DNA of 64,000 nucleotides. Origin: Desulfovibrionaceae bacterium. GTDB lineage: Bacteria > Desulfobacterota > Desulfovibrionia > Desulfovibrionales > Desulfovibrionaceae. Location of the stretch: NCBI GenBank assembly GCA_028689675.1, contig JAQVCS010000008.1, forward strand, positions 80,941 through 144,940, read 5' to 3'. The translations under genes were made by a program, and so were the position numbers. A model generated the notes under the pieces. That model was not told the origin of the DNA, searched no databases, and worked only from the letters and a program-made list of their open reading frames with translations. Position 1 is the stretch's first letter. Each line of letters begins with the position of its first letter. This document shows positions 34,448 through 44,529 of the stretch, one piece after another.

Positions 34448-35602
34448 TTACGCTAATTTTATTATATATTTTTGTGTTTTCGTATTACTCTGGACTTTTG
34501 AAATGTGCCCCTTGCTACATAAAGTAGTAAGCGCGGTATCTAGTAAATCCCGAACTGGGCATGAACCTTTCAGGCTTCTATAGCAAGAGCTCGCTGTAAA
34601 TGTGCCTTTTTCTTTTTCTCTAATCCAATTCAATATAATGTGTTCATACGAAGACGATGCTTGCGTTTTAATCTCTTCGTAAAGATACATACTATGCTGT
34701 GCAAGGATATTCATGACTTTTATAGCTTTTTCTGCATCTTGCTGTCTTACAGAGCAATGCTCCTTCCTTTGATTGCGTAGAATAGCAAATAGACTTGCAA
34801 ATTTTAGTAAATATTTCGTTTCTTGTTGAAACAGCGGATTTTTCTTCATCTTGGGTGCTGTTTCTTCATGAAAGGCTTGCAATATCTCCATTGCGTTGCT
34901 GGAAAAGTCTATTTTATTATTCTTATTTACTGTAAACTGTTTTATATGCGCCATAAATATACCTTCCCATGGCGAAAGATTACTTTGAGTAAAAAGCTGC
35001 ATTGGCACACTTTCTTGTGGAAAATAAAACATCAAATTACTATAACAGGCAAGAATATTATCATATTGCGCTTTATTCATGGTGGTTACCCCTGCTAGTG
35101 TTTCAAACGCCTGTATACAAAGCTGTGGGAAGTATATGTTTTTATCCCTAAATCTAACCGTGCGACTTGCTAAAATAGTATTCATCGTCTTGGCCATATC
35201 CCCTATAAGCATGCGGCATATATTTGAATCACAAATCAGGTGATTTTTATTTTGCGCTATAAACTTCATGATCCCTTCCTTAGAAAAGGCAGGACTAGGG
35301 CTTGGCTGTGGTAACACCAAGCCTAAGATAGTGAGAAAATCCTGTAATTGTACTTTTCTTATATAGCCTATATTAACAAGGGAAAGCCCTATAGACTCTT
35401 GGTTTATACCTTTAGGGTTATAGTGGAAATATCCGCAATATTTCGAACTAATCTGCACTAACAGATTCAGTTGAATAAATGATCTAGAAAGCTGTGTAAT
35501 ATCCTGAATTTCATATATCAAATTTTCAAAGGGTGTATTATTAAATAGGTTTTCTTCAAGATGGGGAAGTGTATCTATACGCTTTGCTGTTTCTTTTCTC
35601 AT
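34448..35602 (-). CDS. Mobile-element protein, possibly DUF3987-like
   Basis: 384 residues, soluble, mostly helical. Segments such as NICRMLIGDMAKTMNTILAS, LLKFASLFAILRNQRKEHC and the C-terminal ILNWIREKEKGTFTASSCYR recall the C-terminal part of DUF3987/YfjI-type proteins, which occur with primases in satellites and genomic islands. No Walker A is visible, so the ATPase half is missing or absent. The ATG at 35602 follows AGGATG; an extension to 35689 has no site. It is 19 bp after the AlpA-like gene. The assignment is tentative. Confidence 0.4.
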   Translation of the reverse strand: MRKETAKRIDTLPHLEENLFNNTPFENLIYEIQDITQLSRSFIQLNLLVQISSKYCGYFHYNPKGINQESIGLSLVNIGYIRKVQLQDFLTILGLVLPQPSPSPAFSKEGIMKFIAQNKNHLICDSNICRMLIGDMAKTMNTILASRTVRFRDKNIYFPQLCIQAFETLAGVTTMNKAQYDNILACYSNLMFYFPQESVPMQLFTQSNLSPWEGIFMAHIKQFTVNKNNKIDFSSNAMEILQAFHEETAPKMKKNPLFQQETKYLLKFASLFAILRNQRKEHCSVRQQDAEKAIKVMNILAQHSMYLYEEIKTQASSSYEHIILNWIREKEKGTFTASSCYRSLKGSCPVRDLLDTALTTLCSKGHISKVQSNTKTQKYIIKLA

Positions 35603-35621
35603 GATGACATCCTCTTTTGTT

Positions 35622-35822
35622 TTAGCGTTCTGCGGGAACAAGATTACCGTTAATATAGGTGTTAATATCCTCAAGGCGATAACGTACAATTTTACCTATT
35701 TTGTGGTAGGCTAAATTCTTTTTCAAATACCGCCATTGCTGCAACGTTTTGCAACTTAAACCGAGAATATCCGCAACTTCTTGTTCTGTAAGTAATTTGC
35801 ATGAATCTGTGCTATTAGTCAT
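35622..35822 (-). CDS. AlpA/excisionase-type helix-turn-helix protein
   Basis: 66 residues with a MerR-like winged helix: LLTEQEVADILGLSCKTLQQ then WRYLKK...YHKIGKIVRYRLEDINTYI, the HTH_17 pattern shared by excisionases and AlpA activators. Such proteins direct excision of an island or activate its integrase. It lies between the HUH Rep-like gene and the DUF3987-like gene in one minus-strand operon with gaps of 10-19 bp. Confidence 0.87.
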   Translation of the reverse strand: MTNSTDSCKLLTEQEVADILGLSCKTLQQWRYLKKNLAYHKIGKIVRYRLEDINTYINGNLVPAER

Positions 35823-35832
35823 ACTGTCCTCC

Positions 35833-36768
35833 TTAGAGTATACCGCTGTCAGCTTTTGCCTGCGCCAACAACTTGTTTATGATTTTAACTTGTTTTTCAT
35901 AGTTGGGAGAATGCTGCCTATAGGATTTTCGTAAGAAGGAATTTTCTAGGCATACTTCTGCAACATCAAAATAATACTTGGGTATATTCGTTAAATCATT
36001 AGCCATCTTATCTTTAGTTAGAATCTGGTCTATCTTCGTTATCATGCTCGGAAGTATTTCCCACATGGTACTTTGTATATATTGTAGAATGCGTTTAAAC
36101 TGTTCCCACGTATATTCGTTATGCTCTTCAGGGTATACTTCTCTATTTTTTCTATTAAAAAAGAGTATCCTTTTTATATGTGGATGATTTTCATTAAACT
36201 TTATATCATTAGTTTTTTTCTTCTTTTTTGTAAGATACCCATAAGCTCCATTACTATAGGTAGGTTGCACCAGACTTGCACTTATATCTTTGGAGACAAC
36301 GATTTCTCTCCATAAATCCTCAAGAAGTGCTCTCATCTGGCTTTTTGCACATTCATTTACGCAGTTAAAGCCACCTACTATATGCAAATGAAGACCTTTA
36401 GCTGGGCTTGATTCTATTTTACCAATTCCCCATGCGGAGGGAAGAAGCTGTTTAAACCTTTTACGAAAAATGCCTATACAGGTCTGCAAATCATCAAGGC
36501 TATGGGGATCATAAGGGCTATCATTAGGGGTAATAAAGCTAGCAAAATAATCTATGCTACTTTTTGTTATTGCACATGCTTTGCGTATCCTTGAATGAAA
36601 TTTATTTACTTTAATATATTTATTTACTTGCCTAGAATATTGGGGAAGACTACGTTTTTCTAGAGCTGTTTTATTGTAGCTAGTTGCTGCATAACCTTGA
36701 AAGATAAGGCTGATAATATCCTCCTTTTGAGGAGGACAGGTATAATCCTTATATAATAGAGTAGACAT
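35833..36768 (-). CDS. Putative HUH-type replication initiator (YagK/YfjJ / inovirus Gp2-like)
   Basis: 311 residues, basic. The motif GLHLHIVGGF (H127 and H129) fits the HUHUUU metal site of rolling-circle Rep proteins, and YSNGAYGYLTKKKKK (~170-185) and the preceding PTYSNG resemble the YagK/YfjJ-type Gp2 domain found in prophages and satellites. It would nick element DNA to start replication or transfer. The catalytic Tyr is not certain. The ATG at 36768 follows AAGGATATAG. It is first gene of the Rep-AlpA-DUF3987 operon. Confidence 0.5.
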   Translation of the reverse strand: MSTLLYKDYTCPPQKEDIISLIFQGYAATSYNKTALEKRSLPQYSRQVNKYIKVNKFHSRIRKACAITKSSIDYFASFITPNDSPYDPHSLDDLQTCIGIFRKRFKQLLPSAWGIGKIESSPAKGLHLHIVGGFNCVNECAKSQMRALLEDLWREIVVSKDISASLVQPTYSNGAYGYLTKKKKKTNDIKFNENHPHIKRILFFNRKNREVYPEEHNEYTWEQFKRILQYIQSTMWEILPSMITKIDQILTKDKMANDLTNIPKYYFDVAEVCLENSFLRKSYRQHSPNYEKQVKIINKLLAQAKADSGIL

Positions 36769-38377
36769 AGCTATATCCTTATAGTATATATAATAGGGTA
36801 GTATTATATAAAGTATGGGAAATAGGGTGTGGGAAAAGAATAGGCAGTATTGAAGCAATTGCCTTGTAATAAACCCTCACTCTATATGGGAATGGGATAT
36901 GGGATATGAGGGGCTAGTAATATGTTATGAAGTTGACTTATTACTGCCTACATTCTCTTTTGCGGTGGTGCTCTTTGTTGTTTATACATGCTTTTCTCCA
37001 TACATGTAGACCTCTTAAGCTATATAGCTAAGAGGTAATTATTTTTTAAATGTAAACTTGGGATAAAAAAGGTCAGCACTAAAATGCTGGCAGAATTTGC
37101 TCAAAAGGGCTTATTTCTGCATAGAATCACGGATTATACTGTTTACACGGTATTTTCAGTGCAAACAGCACAGTTCGGCTGGGGATGGTAATTCATCCCT
37201 TGTATGTCACGCAGAAAGAACATACTCAGCAATGGAGACTTTGTCAAGCACTATCTGATATTTTTTTGTGACTCTGCTTTTTCGATAATTCGTATAGTAA
37301 AATTAATGAATATTTATTATAAGTAGCAGATGAAGTATGACAAATGTATTATCTAATTTGATTAATAAAAAACATATAATAAGTTGAAGTAGTCTAGATA
37401 TAATTGAAATTGAAATAAGATTAAAATAATAGTGGAAGAAGTATATTAATTGTGAGATACAGTGCTGCTATGATGTAAAATGATTAGATCGAGTATGGCT
37501 TTTTCGTGTCTATCCTAAAATTGTATCCTATGTGTAGGGCTGGCGTATCGGTCTTCTGCCGTAATAGGTCATGCGGCATATTTTTTCAAAATATCGCAAA
37601 GGCAAAAAGGTAAAAATAGACTCATATTTTTGTGGGTACTATTGTACGCACATCTCTTCATGTATGTATGGTAGTAAACTCAATGGGTATTAAGTAGTCC
37701 ACGAAAGAGAAATTCTCCCGTTCATAAATTTTTAAGCTGTTTGGGTTAGCTCGTTTTGGGGAAGAATTTTTCGGATTTTACACGAATGCGCGGTGTTCAC
37801 TTGTATAATATGAGCAGTAGATTTATCTAGTGCAATCATTGCTGCTATGTGCTCATAGGTATAACCATATATACTAAAGAGAATGTGATTTGCTCAGTGG
37901 AGCATGCTCATAATTTTTTGAAATATGCAATCCCTGTTCTGTTTTATTGGCAGATTTTTACTAGTAAATTCTCGCTTGGTCGCTTTTCCCAGAATGAACA
38001 TGGCCATAATATCTGTCGCCAAGCTGAAGGAAAAAATTTGATGCCGAAAAATTGCGATTTAAGAGGCTAAAATTCCATACCCCTATAGATATTATGTATG
38101 GAGGCCTTTTTTGGATTAGAGGGCATTCTCGGGCGATTTCGGAAGTTTCGCTCAATTTCACAGTGTGGAAGACGTGCTTTTTGGCCTGTTTTCATCCCTA
38201 TTTTTTTTCTATGACGATTCTAAGCAAGGCAAAAAGTACCATCCTCATTAGAGGATTGTACTATTAATTCAATGGAATAGTATATTTAACAGGAATAAGG
38301 ATAGTCTGCCAGTATCTTCGGATACCATTGACAGCCCCTTGGCTTATTGGAATACTGGCGCACAAGGAGAGAAAACT
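36769..38377. other. 1.6-kb gene-poor AT-rich region
   Basis: No frame here has both a ribosome site and a recognisable protein; the open frames at 37,849-38,070 and 38,052-38,267 are short and unlike their neighbours. It contains the Rep-like gene's promoter, a hairpin at 37,010-37,036, and long AT tracts (37,320-37,480). It could hold the island's replication or transfer origin or decayed cargo. Confidence 0.45.
37010..37036 (+). terminator. Hairpin with T-tract
   Basis: ACCTCTTAAGCTATATAGCT followed by AAGAGGT forms a near-perfect stem with one bulged A, then TAATTATTTTTT on the plus strand. No plus-strand gene leads into it, so it may end a small untranslated RNA or an antisense transcript. 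Confidence 0.4.
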
Positions 38378-40084
38378 ATGGCAAAGCCTCCACGCATTCT
38401 TATTGGTGGTGAATTTTTCCGCAGATTGCGCGAAGAACAGTGCTATTATGCTGATAAAACTGCACTTATTGAAGAACTCGTGGGCGAGTCAACATCGGCA
38501 ATGGTTTCTCTGATTACGCGCCCGCGCCGTTTTGGTAAAACGCTGACCATGACCATGCTGCGTGAGTTCTTTGATATTCAAAAGGATAGTAAAGATATTT
38601 TCGCAGGCTTGAATATTGCTAAGAACTCCGCCCTGTGCGCTGCGTGGATGAATAAGTATCCTGTGATGTTCATTTCGCTTAAGCAGGTGGAAGGCTTGAA
38701 TTTTTCTCATGCCTTGGGGCAGCTTGCAGAGCATATACGCAGACTTGTCATTGAATCTAATTATTTGCTGGACAGTTCGCAGGTTGATAGCAGTGATAAA
38801 GAATCCCTGCTATCCTTTAAGCAGCGCGGAATTACACAAACAGACTTGGAAACGTCTCTGTTCACCCTTAGCCATGCCCTGCGTGACCATTGGGGCAAGC
38901 CCGTCATTCTGCTCATTGATGAATATGATGTCCCTCTCGCGAGGGCAGAAGAAAATGGCTATTACGCTGAAATGGTGAGCTTTCTCCGCAATATGCTGGG
39001 GGCGGCACTCAAAACCAATGATGCACTTCAGCTGGCTGTATTAACTGGCTGCCTGCGTATTTCTAAAGAAAGTATTTTTACGGGGCTGAATAATTTCAAG
39101 TGTTTCGGGCTTGCCGATGTGCAATTTGCCGATAAGCTGGGTTTTACTTCTGCCGAGGTTGACGCATTGCTTACTTCAGCAGGATTTTCTGACAAAAAAA
39201 CCTTGATGAAAGAATGGTATGACGGCTACCGCTTCGGGAAGAATACGGAAATCTATTGCCCTTGGGATATTTTACAGTATGTAAGTGATCTTCAGGTTGA
39301 TTCTGAAGCCAAGCCACAGGCATATTGGAATAATTCCAGCGGCAACCGCATTGTTCGCAGTTTTGTAGGGCGCACCGACCTGCATGTGGGCAATAAGTTT
39401 GAAAAGTTGCTTGCTGGTGGCTGTGTGGAGGCGAACATTGCTGAAAATCTTACTTATGACGCCTTGCACGCTTCAGAAGATAATTTGTGGACATTGCTCT
39501 ATCTTACGGGCTACTTGACCAAGGCAAGTCCCGAGCAGATGGCGGCTTGCGGCGTAACGCCTGATGATGAGACAACGCCATTGGTTATTCCTAATAAGGA
39601 AGTATACAAAATCTTTACTTCTTCCATAGCCTCATGGTTTATCGATGCAGTCAAGGCTTCTGACCGTTCCGCATTGTTCAGCCTTTTTTGGGCTGGCAAT
39701 GCTCCAGCTCTTTCCTCTCTTCTGACAGAGCAGCTATATTCCACTATCAGTTATTATGATGCCCACGAAGATTATTATCACGCCTTTCTTGCGGGTATGC
39801 TTTCCTTTAGTGCGTATGAAGTGCGCTCTAACCGTGAATTAGGTAATGGCAGACCAGATATTTTCGTCCTTGATTTATCTGGCAAGCGGGCGGCAATCAT
39901 AGAAATTAAAATTGCCAAGGAGCGTGCCAGCATGAAAGAATCCGCGCAAACTGCCCTCGCCCAGATTGAAGCGCAGGACTATGCCTTTGGTTTGCCTTCA
40001 ATTCTTACTAAAGTGTATAAGTATGGCGTTGCCTTTTGGAAAAAAGAATGCTTGGTGCTGGGTGGGGAAGGGCAACAGCACTGA
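38378..40084 (+). CDS. AAA-ATPase-like protein with C-terminal PD-(D/E)XK nuclease domain
   Basis: 568 residues. N-terminal AAA-ATPase_like domain: LIGGEFFRRLREEQCYYADK (~9-28), Walker A RPRRFGKTLTM (~49-57), Walker B VILLIDEYDVPL (~180). C-terminal PD-(D/E)XK domain: GNGRPDIFVLDLSGKRAAII then EIKIAKE (~505-515), giving the Asp...Glu-x-Lys triad. Genes of this family are common and often multicopy in gut bacteria; their function is unproven, though defence or DNA repair has been suggested. The ATG at 38378 follows AAGGAGAG. It converges on zorD. Confidence 0.88.
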   Translation: MAKPPRILIGGEFFRRLREEQCYYADKTALIEELVGESTSAMVSLITRPRRFGKTLTMTMLREFFDIQKDSKDIFAGLNIAKNSALCAAWMNKYPVMFISLKQVEGLNFSHALGQLAEHIRRLVIESNYLLDSSQVDSSDKESLLSFKQRGITQTDLETSLFTLSHALRDHWGKPVILLIDEYDVPLARAEENGYYAEMVSFLRNMLGAALKTNDALQLAVLTGCLRISKESIFTGLNNFKCFGLADVQFADKLGFTSAEVDALLTSAGFSDKKTLMKEWYDGYRFGKNTEIYCPWDILQYVSDLQVDSEAKPQAYWNNSSGNRIVRSFVGRTDLHVGNKFEKLLAGGCVEANIAENLTYDALHASEDNLWTLLYLTGYLTKASPEQMAACGVTPDDETTPLVIPNKEVYKIFTSSIASWFIDAVKASDRSALFSLFWAGNAPALSSLLTEQLYSTISYYDAHEDYYHAFLAGMLSFSAYEVRSNRELGNGRPDIFVLDLSGKRAAIIEIKIAKERASMKESAQTALAQIEAQDYAFGLPSILTKVYKYGVAFWKKECLVLGGEGQQH

Positions 40085-40140
40085 CAAGTACGATGAAATT
40101 TCTTACCCCCTTTGAAATACGGGCATATCATAATTTACAC

Positions 40141-43128
40141 TTATTCCCCTTTCACTCTTGCATATAACGCATCAAGTTCATTGCCTGTTACGGGGGGCAG
40201 TAACAAATCGCGGCTCAAAGCGCGCTTATTTTCAAGCAGCCTGTGTAAGTTTAAATCAAAACTGGTGTCGGCTAGATGTGCTTGAGGATGTATAGCCAAG
40301 GGGAAGTATACATGAACATCACGTTTTTGCCCCATGCGATAGGCGCGATCGGTGCATTGATCTTCTACAGCAGGATTCCACCATCGCGATAAATGTATTA
40401 CATGATTAGCCGCAGTCAGAGTTAAGCCCACCCCAGCGGCTTTAGGGGAAAGAATAATGACATCAAAGCCTAGAGGTGCATCTTGAAATTTTTGAACATA
40501 TTTTTGCCTTTGCGTGGCAGGCGTTTGCCCGTTGATAATAAAGGGCAGATGCAACAAAGAATAGCGTTTTTGCAAAAGTACGGCAAGATAGGGTTGATGA
40601 TCACGAGATTCTAAAAAGATCAGTACTTTTTCCTTGGCTTTACATATTTTATCGAGTAAATTCAAGGCGATATTAAAGCGGGCGGCTATTTTGTAATACT
40701 CAATATCTATATGCCCAGAAGGTTTTTCTGGGTGTAGGCTAATCATGCGCAGAGCTTGAAGCATTTCTAATGGGGAATATTTCTTTTCAAGTGCATTTTC
40801 ATATGCTTGAGCTTGGGCGAGAGTCATATTTTTTTTATGTATATGCTCATATTTATACGGAAGACCTTCTAATGTATTTGATTTCATGCGTCTGAGCATG
40901 GGTTTAAATGTATGCTCTGCACTGCCTTCTAACAAAGCTTTAAGCTTACGCAAGCGTGCTTCATCAGCTTGACCATATATAGCATTAAATTGGCGTAATT
41001 CTTTCAAAAAGCCTGGAAGTAAGACATCCATGATAGACCATAAATCGATAAGGCTATTTTCAACAGGCGTTCCTGTTAAGCCAAGATGGAATTCACTATT
41101 GAGCGTCCGTATTGCTTGACTAATCTGTGATGTATAATTTTTTGCTTTTTGCATTTCATCATACACAATAAGTGCAAAAGGTATTGCTGCAAAACTATGG
41201 TGATAATCACGCACTGTTTCATAGCTTGCAAAAATACATTGTGCTTCTTGCAATTGTGCTGTATCAAGCCGCGAAGTGCCATCATCAATATCACGCCCTC
41301 GCATATTCGATGCACAGCGCAATTGTTTGAGCTTTTCAGCGCGCAGCACAAGGCAAGAGCCTAGCCCTGCTTGCAAATGCTTATTCGCCTCATTATTCCA
41401 ATTCTCCACAAGGCTTGTGGGGGTGATAATTAGCACAGGTTTAGCGGCATAGCCTAACTCTTGACGTCTATGCCGCAACCACAATAAAAAGGTCAAACAA
41501 GACAAAGTTTTACCCAAGCCCATATCGTCTGCCAAAAGAGCCCCACTATAGCCTTCAGACCATAATTGCACTAGCCAATGCCATGCTTCTTGTTGATGGC
41601 CTTTCAGGCTTGTTTTAATCTCTACGGGAAAAGCCTGCTGTATTAGCACAGGTTTTCTTGGGCGATAACTATTAAAAAAGACCTGCTCTTCATTATCTTT
41701 TGTTTCAAGAAAATACTTTTTTTCTTTGCTGGCGTCAGCACTAGAGCCTTCGTTTTGTGTTTCATCCTTTACTTGTTCTGCGGCTCTTTCTTGTGCTTGT
41801 AAACATTTTTCTATAGATTCTATGGTCTGTATTGTTTCCTGATTGGCGGGAATTTCTAGTTCAGTACAATATATATGGTTACTGTTTGTTTCTTTAGTAT
41901 CTGTTTCTTCTGCTGGCAGGCTACCATGAATAATCGTACTGTCTTGATTATTGTGTATAGCGAGTTCTACTTGTTTTTTAGCTTCTTTAGCTTCGGCACT
42001 TGTAGCAAAACAGAGCTTCTTTTCACCAAGAGCCATACCATAACTTTCTGGTATCCAGCTTGTTTGTGAACACACAGTCCAAGGCAAAGCCTTTTTAACC
42101 CAGACACCCAAACCTATGACTCTTTCAGAATATTCTTGTGTGGCAACAAAAATACTTTCTAAAGCACCTTCATCATATTTTTGCTCCAAGTACTCTTTAA
42201 TAAAGCGTTGCGGCGTGCAAATAAATTGTCGGCGTGTCTTGCTTGTTGCCTTACGCATAGTGCGTACTACTTCTAAGCAATCTTGCAGCATAGGATCTAA
42301 AAAAACATAACGATTATTGCCCAGCACATAAGAAGACCGTGTTTGCGGGTAAGTAGAGGTGAAGTGCTGTATAAATTTATCTTGATATTGCGGGGGAAGA
42401 ATTGCCTCTGCTTCGCTCACAGACAAAGCATCTTGAGTAGGCAATGCTGCCTCTTCATGCTCTGCCTGCATTTGCTGCCCGAAAAGCACAGGAACAAAAT
42501 CAAGTTCTCCATCTTTGGTCATCAATTGCAAAGAAAAAGCAGCCGCATGGTAGACACGCAAGTCAGACAAAAAACCATCTTTGCTAATACGTTCTTGCGC
42601 TTCTCTGGGTAATTCTGCTGTTATATAGGCAAGATATTTACGTTTTTCATCATACTGACTAGGCAATAATTCGTTATGTCTTTCTATAGCTTCACAAAGA
42701 GCATATAAATTTCGTGGCAGCCTTTGCCATTGTCCTTGATAGCGCAGCATAGAGCCTGTGCGCACGATACGCGCTCTTTGCCCTTGTGCAGTAAGCCAAC
42801 AGCTTTCGATGGAAAAATCTTCCTGACTCATATTGCCCTGACTTTGCAAGGAAAGGTGCAAAGGACTAATAGGGGGAAGGCCAAGCAACCAAGCCTCAGC
42901 TTGGCTCAAATTGGCTATACATTGATGCGGCAAGAGCAGGCTTTCTTGTGTAATCTCGCCTTGCTGCTCTTCGTACAAGCGCAACAAGCAATCTATCGCG
43001 CTACAAAAAATAGCGTTCTCCGCCCACTGTGCTGTGGCTATTATTTGGGGGCTGCGCAACAGCCTTGAAGAAAAAAACTGAAAAATAAGCCCCTGAGGCT
43101 GTACTGTATACTCTATAGATATGCGCAT
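40141..43128 (-). CDS. zorD: Zorya type I ZorD, SNF2-family helicase-nuclease component
   Basis: 995 residues. The C-terminal half is a SNF2/SWI2 motor: Walker A LADDMGLGKTLS (~532), DExx box VYDEMQKAKN (~653), LTGTPVENSLIDLW, and motif VI DQCTDRAYRMGQKRDV (~920). The N-terminal ~480 residues have no obvious fold and include an acidic, Glu-rich linker (~430-480). In type I Zorya, ZorD degrades or remodels invading DNA once the ZorAB motor is set off. It is last in the four-gene operon, 9 bp after zorC. Length and order match known systems. Confidence 0.9.
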   Translation of the reverse strand: MRISIEYTVQPQGLIFQFFSSRLLRSPQIIATAQWAENAIFCSAIDCLLRLYEEQQGEITQESLLLPHQCIANLSQAEAWLLGLPPISPLHLSLQSQGNMSQEDFSIESCWLTAQGQRARIVRTGSMLRYQGQWQRLPRNLYALCEAIERHNELLPSQYDEKRKYLAYITAELPREAQERISKDGFLSDLRVYHAAAFSLQLMTKDGELDFVPVLFGQQMQAEHEEAALPTQDALSVSEAEAILPPQYQDKFIQHFTSTYPQTRSSYVLGNNRYVFLDPMLQDCLEVVRTMRKATSKTRRQFICTPQRFIKEYLEQKYDEGALESIFVATQEYSERVIGLGVWVKKALPWTVCSQTSWIPESYGMALGEKKLCFATSAEAKEAKKQVELAIHNNQDSTIIHGSLPAEETDTKETNSNHIYCTELEIPANQETIQTIESIEKCLQAQERAAEQVKDETQNEGSSADASKEKKYFLETKDNEEQVFFNSYRPRKPVLIQQAFPVEIKTSLKGHQQEAWHWLVQLWSEGYSGALLADDMGLGKTLSCLTFLLWLRHRRQELGYAAKPVLIITPTSLVENWNNEANKHLQAGLGSCLVLRAEKLKQLRCASNMRGRDIDDGTSRLDTAQLQEAQCIFASYETVRDYHHSFAAIPFALIVYDEMQKAKNYTSQISQAIRTLNSEFHLGLTGTPVENSLIDLWSIMDVLLPGFLKELRQFNAIYGQADEARLRKLKALLEGSAEHTFKPMLRRMKSNTLEGLPYKYEHIHKKNMTLAQAQAYENALEKKYSPLEMLQALRMISLHPEKPSGHIDIEYYKIAARFNIALNLLDKICKAKEKVLIFLESRDHQPYLAVLLQKRYSLLHLPFIINGQTPATQRQKYVQKFQDAPLGFDVIILSPKAAGVGLTLTAANHVIHLSRWWNPAVEDQCTDRAYRMGQKRDVHVYFPLAIHPQAHLADTSFDLNLHRLLENKRALSRDLLLPPVTGNELDALYARVKGE

Positions 43129-43137
43129 AAATGCTCT

Positions 43138-44529
43138 CTATCGGGAATAATTGGTATATCGTCCAGTTTCTTTACGTATTACGTTTGCTACTTCATCACG
43201 CCAACTTCCACTCTTATAGTGGGTAAAAGAATGTATAGAGCCTCGCTCAAGTTCAGTCTTTGTATAATATTTTTCGTATAACTTTGGATGGTTATTGCGA
43301 TTATTTACCCAAATATGGCATTTCCCATTGTGACTCCAGTCAACTATGGTTAAAGAATCAATACGCAACATGAGCACAATATGGGTTTCAATATCGGGTG
43401 ATTGAGTAAGGATTGCAAAACTCAATGTCTCTTGAGTTCCTCTCTTTTCTATACTGTGGGCATAGGCTTGCCCTTTATTTCCGAGCACAACCCAAGCTTC
43501 ATCAATATGCCCAGCGTGTAAATACGAACGCCAAAAGCGTACGCGAAAATGCCACATTCGTTTGGCATCGTCATCAGTGTTCACTACTTTATCTGTGATG
43601 TCCAAAAATAAGTCTAAGGATTGTTTTGTAAGCCAGCGTAATATCAATTCCTTAGCCTCTGTGCTAACGCCAAACCATTGCGCATTGTGTAACCTTGGGT
43701 CGCCTAAACAATGCAGTAAATAGCTTTGTACACGCTGGCAAAGGGCAGGGTTACTGTTGGGGCTGCGTAAAGGTAAAAGCAGGGCTTCGGCCATATGACC
43801 AATTAACAGTGCTGTTTTATTTAGTAAATCACCCTGTTCCGTGGAACATAGGGCAATAACTCGCTTTATGTCCTCTTCTGTCAGCATTGTTTGATTAGCA
43901 ATGCGCTTTAACAGTATTGTCAGTATGCACAAGGCTAAGGGTGATGACTGTAAACCTACAGGAAGGGCAGCATTTTTGAAAATTATTGAAATATGATCTT
44001 GAGATGAAGCTGTACAGCTTGAGCATAGATTAACCAGGTTGTTAATTACTTTTGTGTGATCAAAAAATGAATATTTTATTTGTGCTTGCTGCCAAGAAGT
44101 ATCTAGTATTGTACTATTATTGATAAGGAAATGTGAAAGTTGCTCTGTATGTTTTTCTATAATGGAAAAAGTATTGCAATAAAGGCGAGCTAAAGAACGT
44201 ACAATGCGGGGGCGAAGCTTTTTTTTCACAGCAAGTAAATACCTCGCCATGAGTTCAAATGAAGACAGTATACCTCCGTCCCCAGCAAGGGCAAAAGGGG
44301 AATAACGCCAATCGAGCACACTAAGAGCGTCAAAATTATTTTGCGTTGCAGCCTTAGTGATGGCAGTCTTGAGTGCTGCTAAATCAAGCAATCGAGGCAT
44401 TTTTTCAGCTTTTTTTGTGCCTAATGCTTCAGCTTGTTTTTGAATTCGAGACTCTGGCATATACACAGGGCGTATAGGCATACTGTTGTGCTGCCATTCC
44501 TTACTCAGCGCAAGCAATCCAAGGCTCAT
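43138..44529 (-). CDS. zorC: Zorya type I ZorC (EH-signature protein)
   Basis: 463 residues, soluble and largely helical. Near the C-terminus, WSHNGKCHIWVNNRN and HSFTHYKSGSWRDEVANVIR give the His-containing signature region of ZorC. In current models ZorC binds DNA and is recruited with ZorD to the site of infection. The ATG overlaps the zorB stop by four bases and follows AGGAG. I identify it mainly by position, size and the EH-type end. Confidence 0.85.
   Translation of the reverse strand: MSLGLLALSKEWQHNSMPIRPVYMPESRIQKQAEALGTKKAEKMPRLLDLAALKTAITKAATQNNFDALSVLDWRYSPFALAGDGGILSSFELMARYLLAVKKKLRPRIVRSLARLYCNTFSIIEKHTEQLSHFLINNSTILDTSWQQAQIKYSFFDHTKVINNLVNLCSSCTASSQDHISIIFKNAALPVGLQSSPLALCILTILLKRIANQTMLTEEDIKRVIALCSTEQGDLLNKTALLIGHMAEALLLPLRSPNSNPALCQRVQSYLLHCLGDPRLHNAQWFGVSTEAKELILRWLTKQSLDLFLDITDKVVNTDDDAKRMWHFRVRFWRSYLHAGHIDEAWVVLGNKGQAYAHSIEKRGTQETLSFAILTQSPDIETHIVLMLRIDSLTIVDWSHNGKCHIWVNNRNNHPKLYEKYYTKTELERGSIHSFTHYKSGSWRDEVANVIRKETGRYTNYSR

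Noticed and set aside
37849..38267. Two overlapping plus-strand genes in the gene desert
   Set aside because: Neither has a ribosome site or a recognisable signature; their composition looks random.
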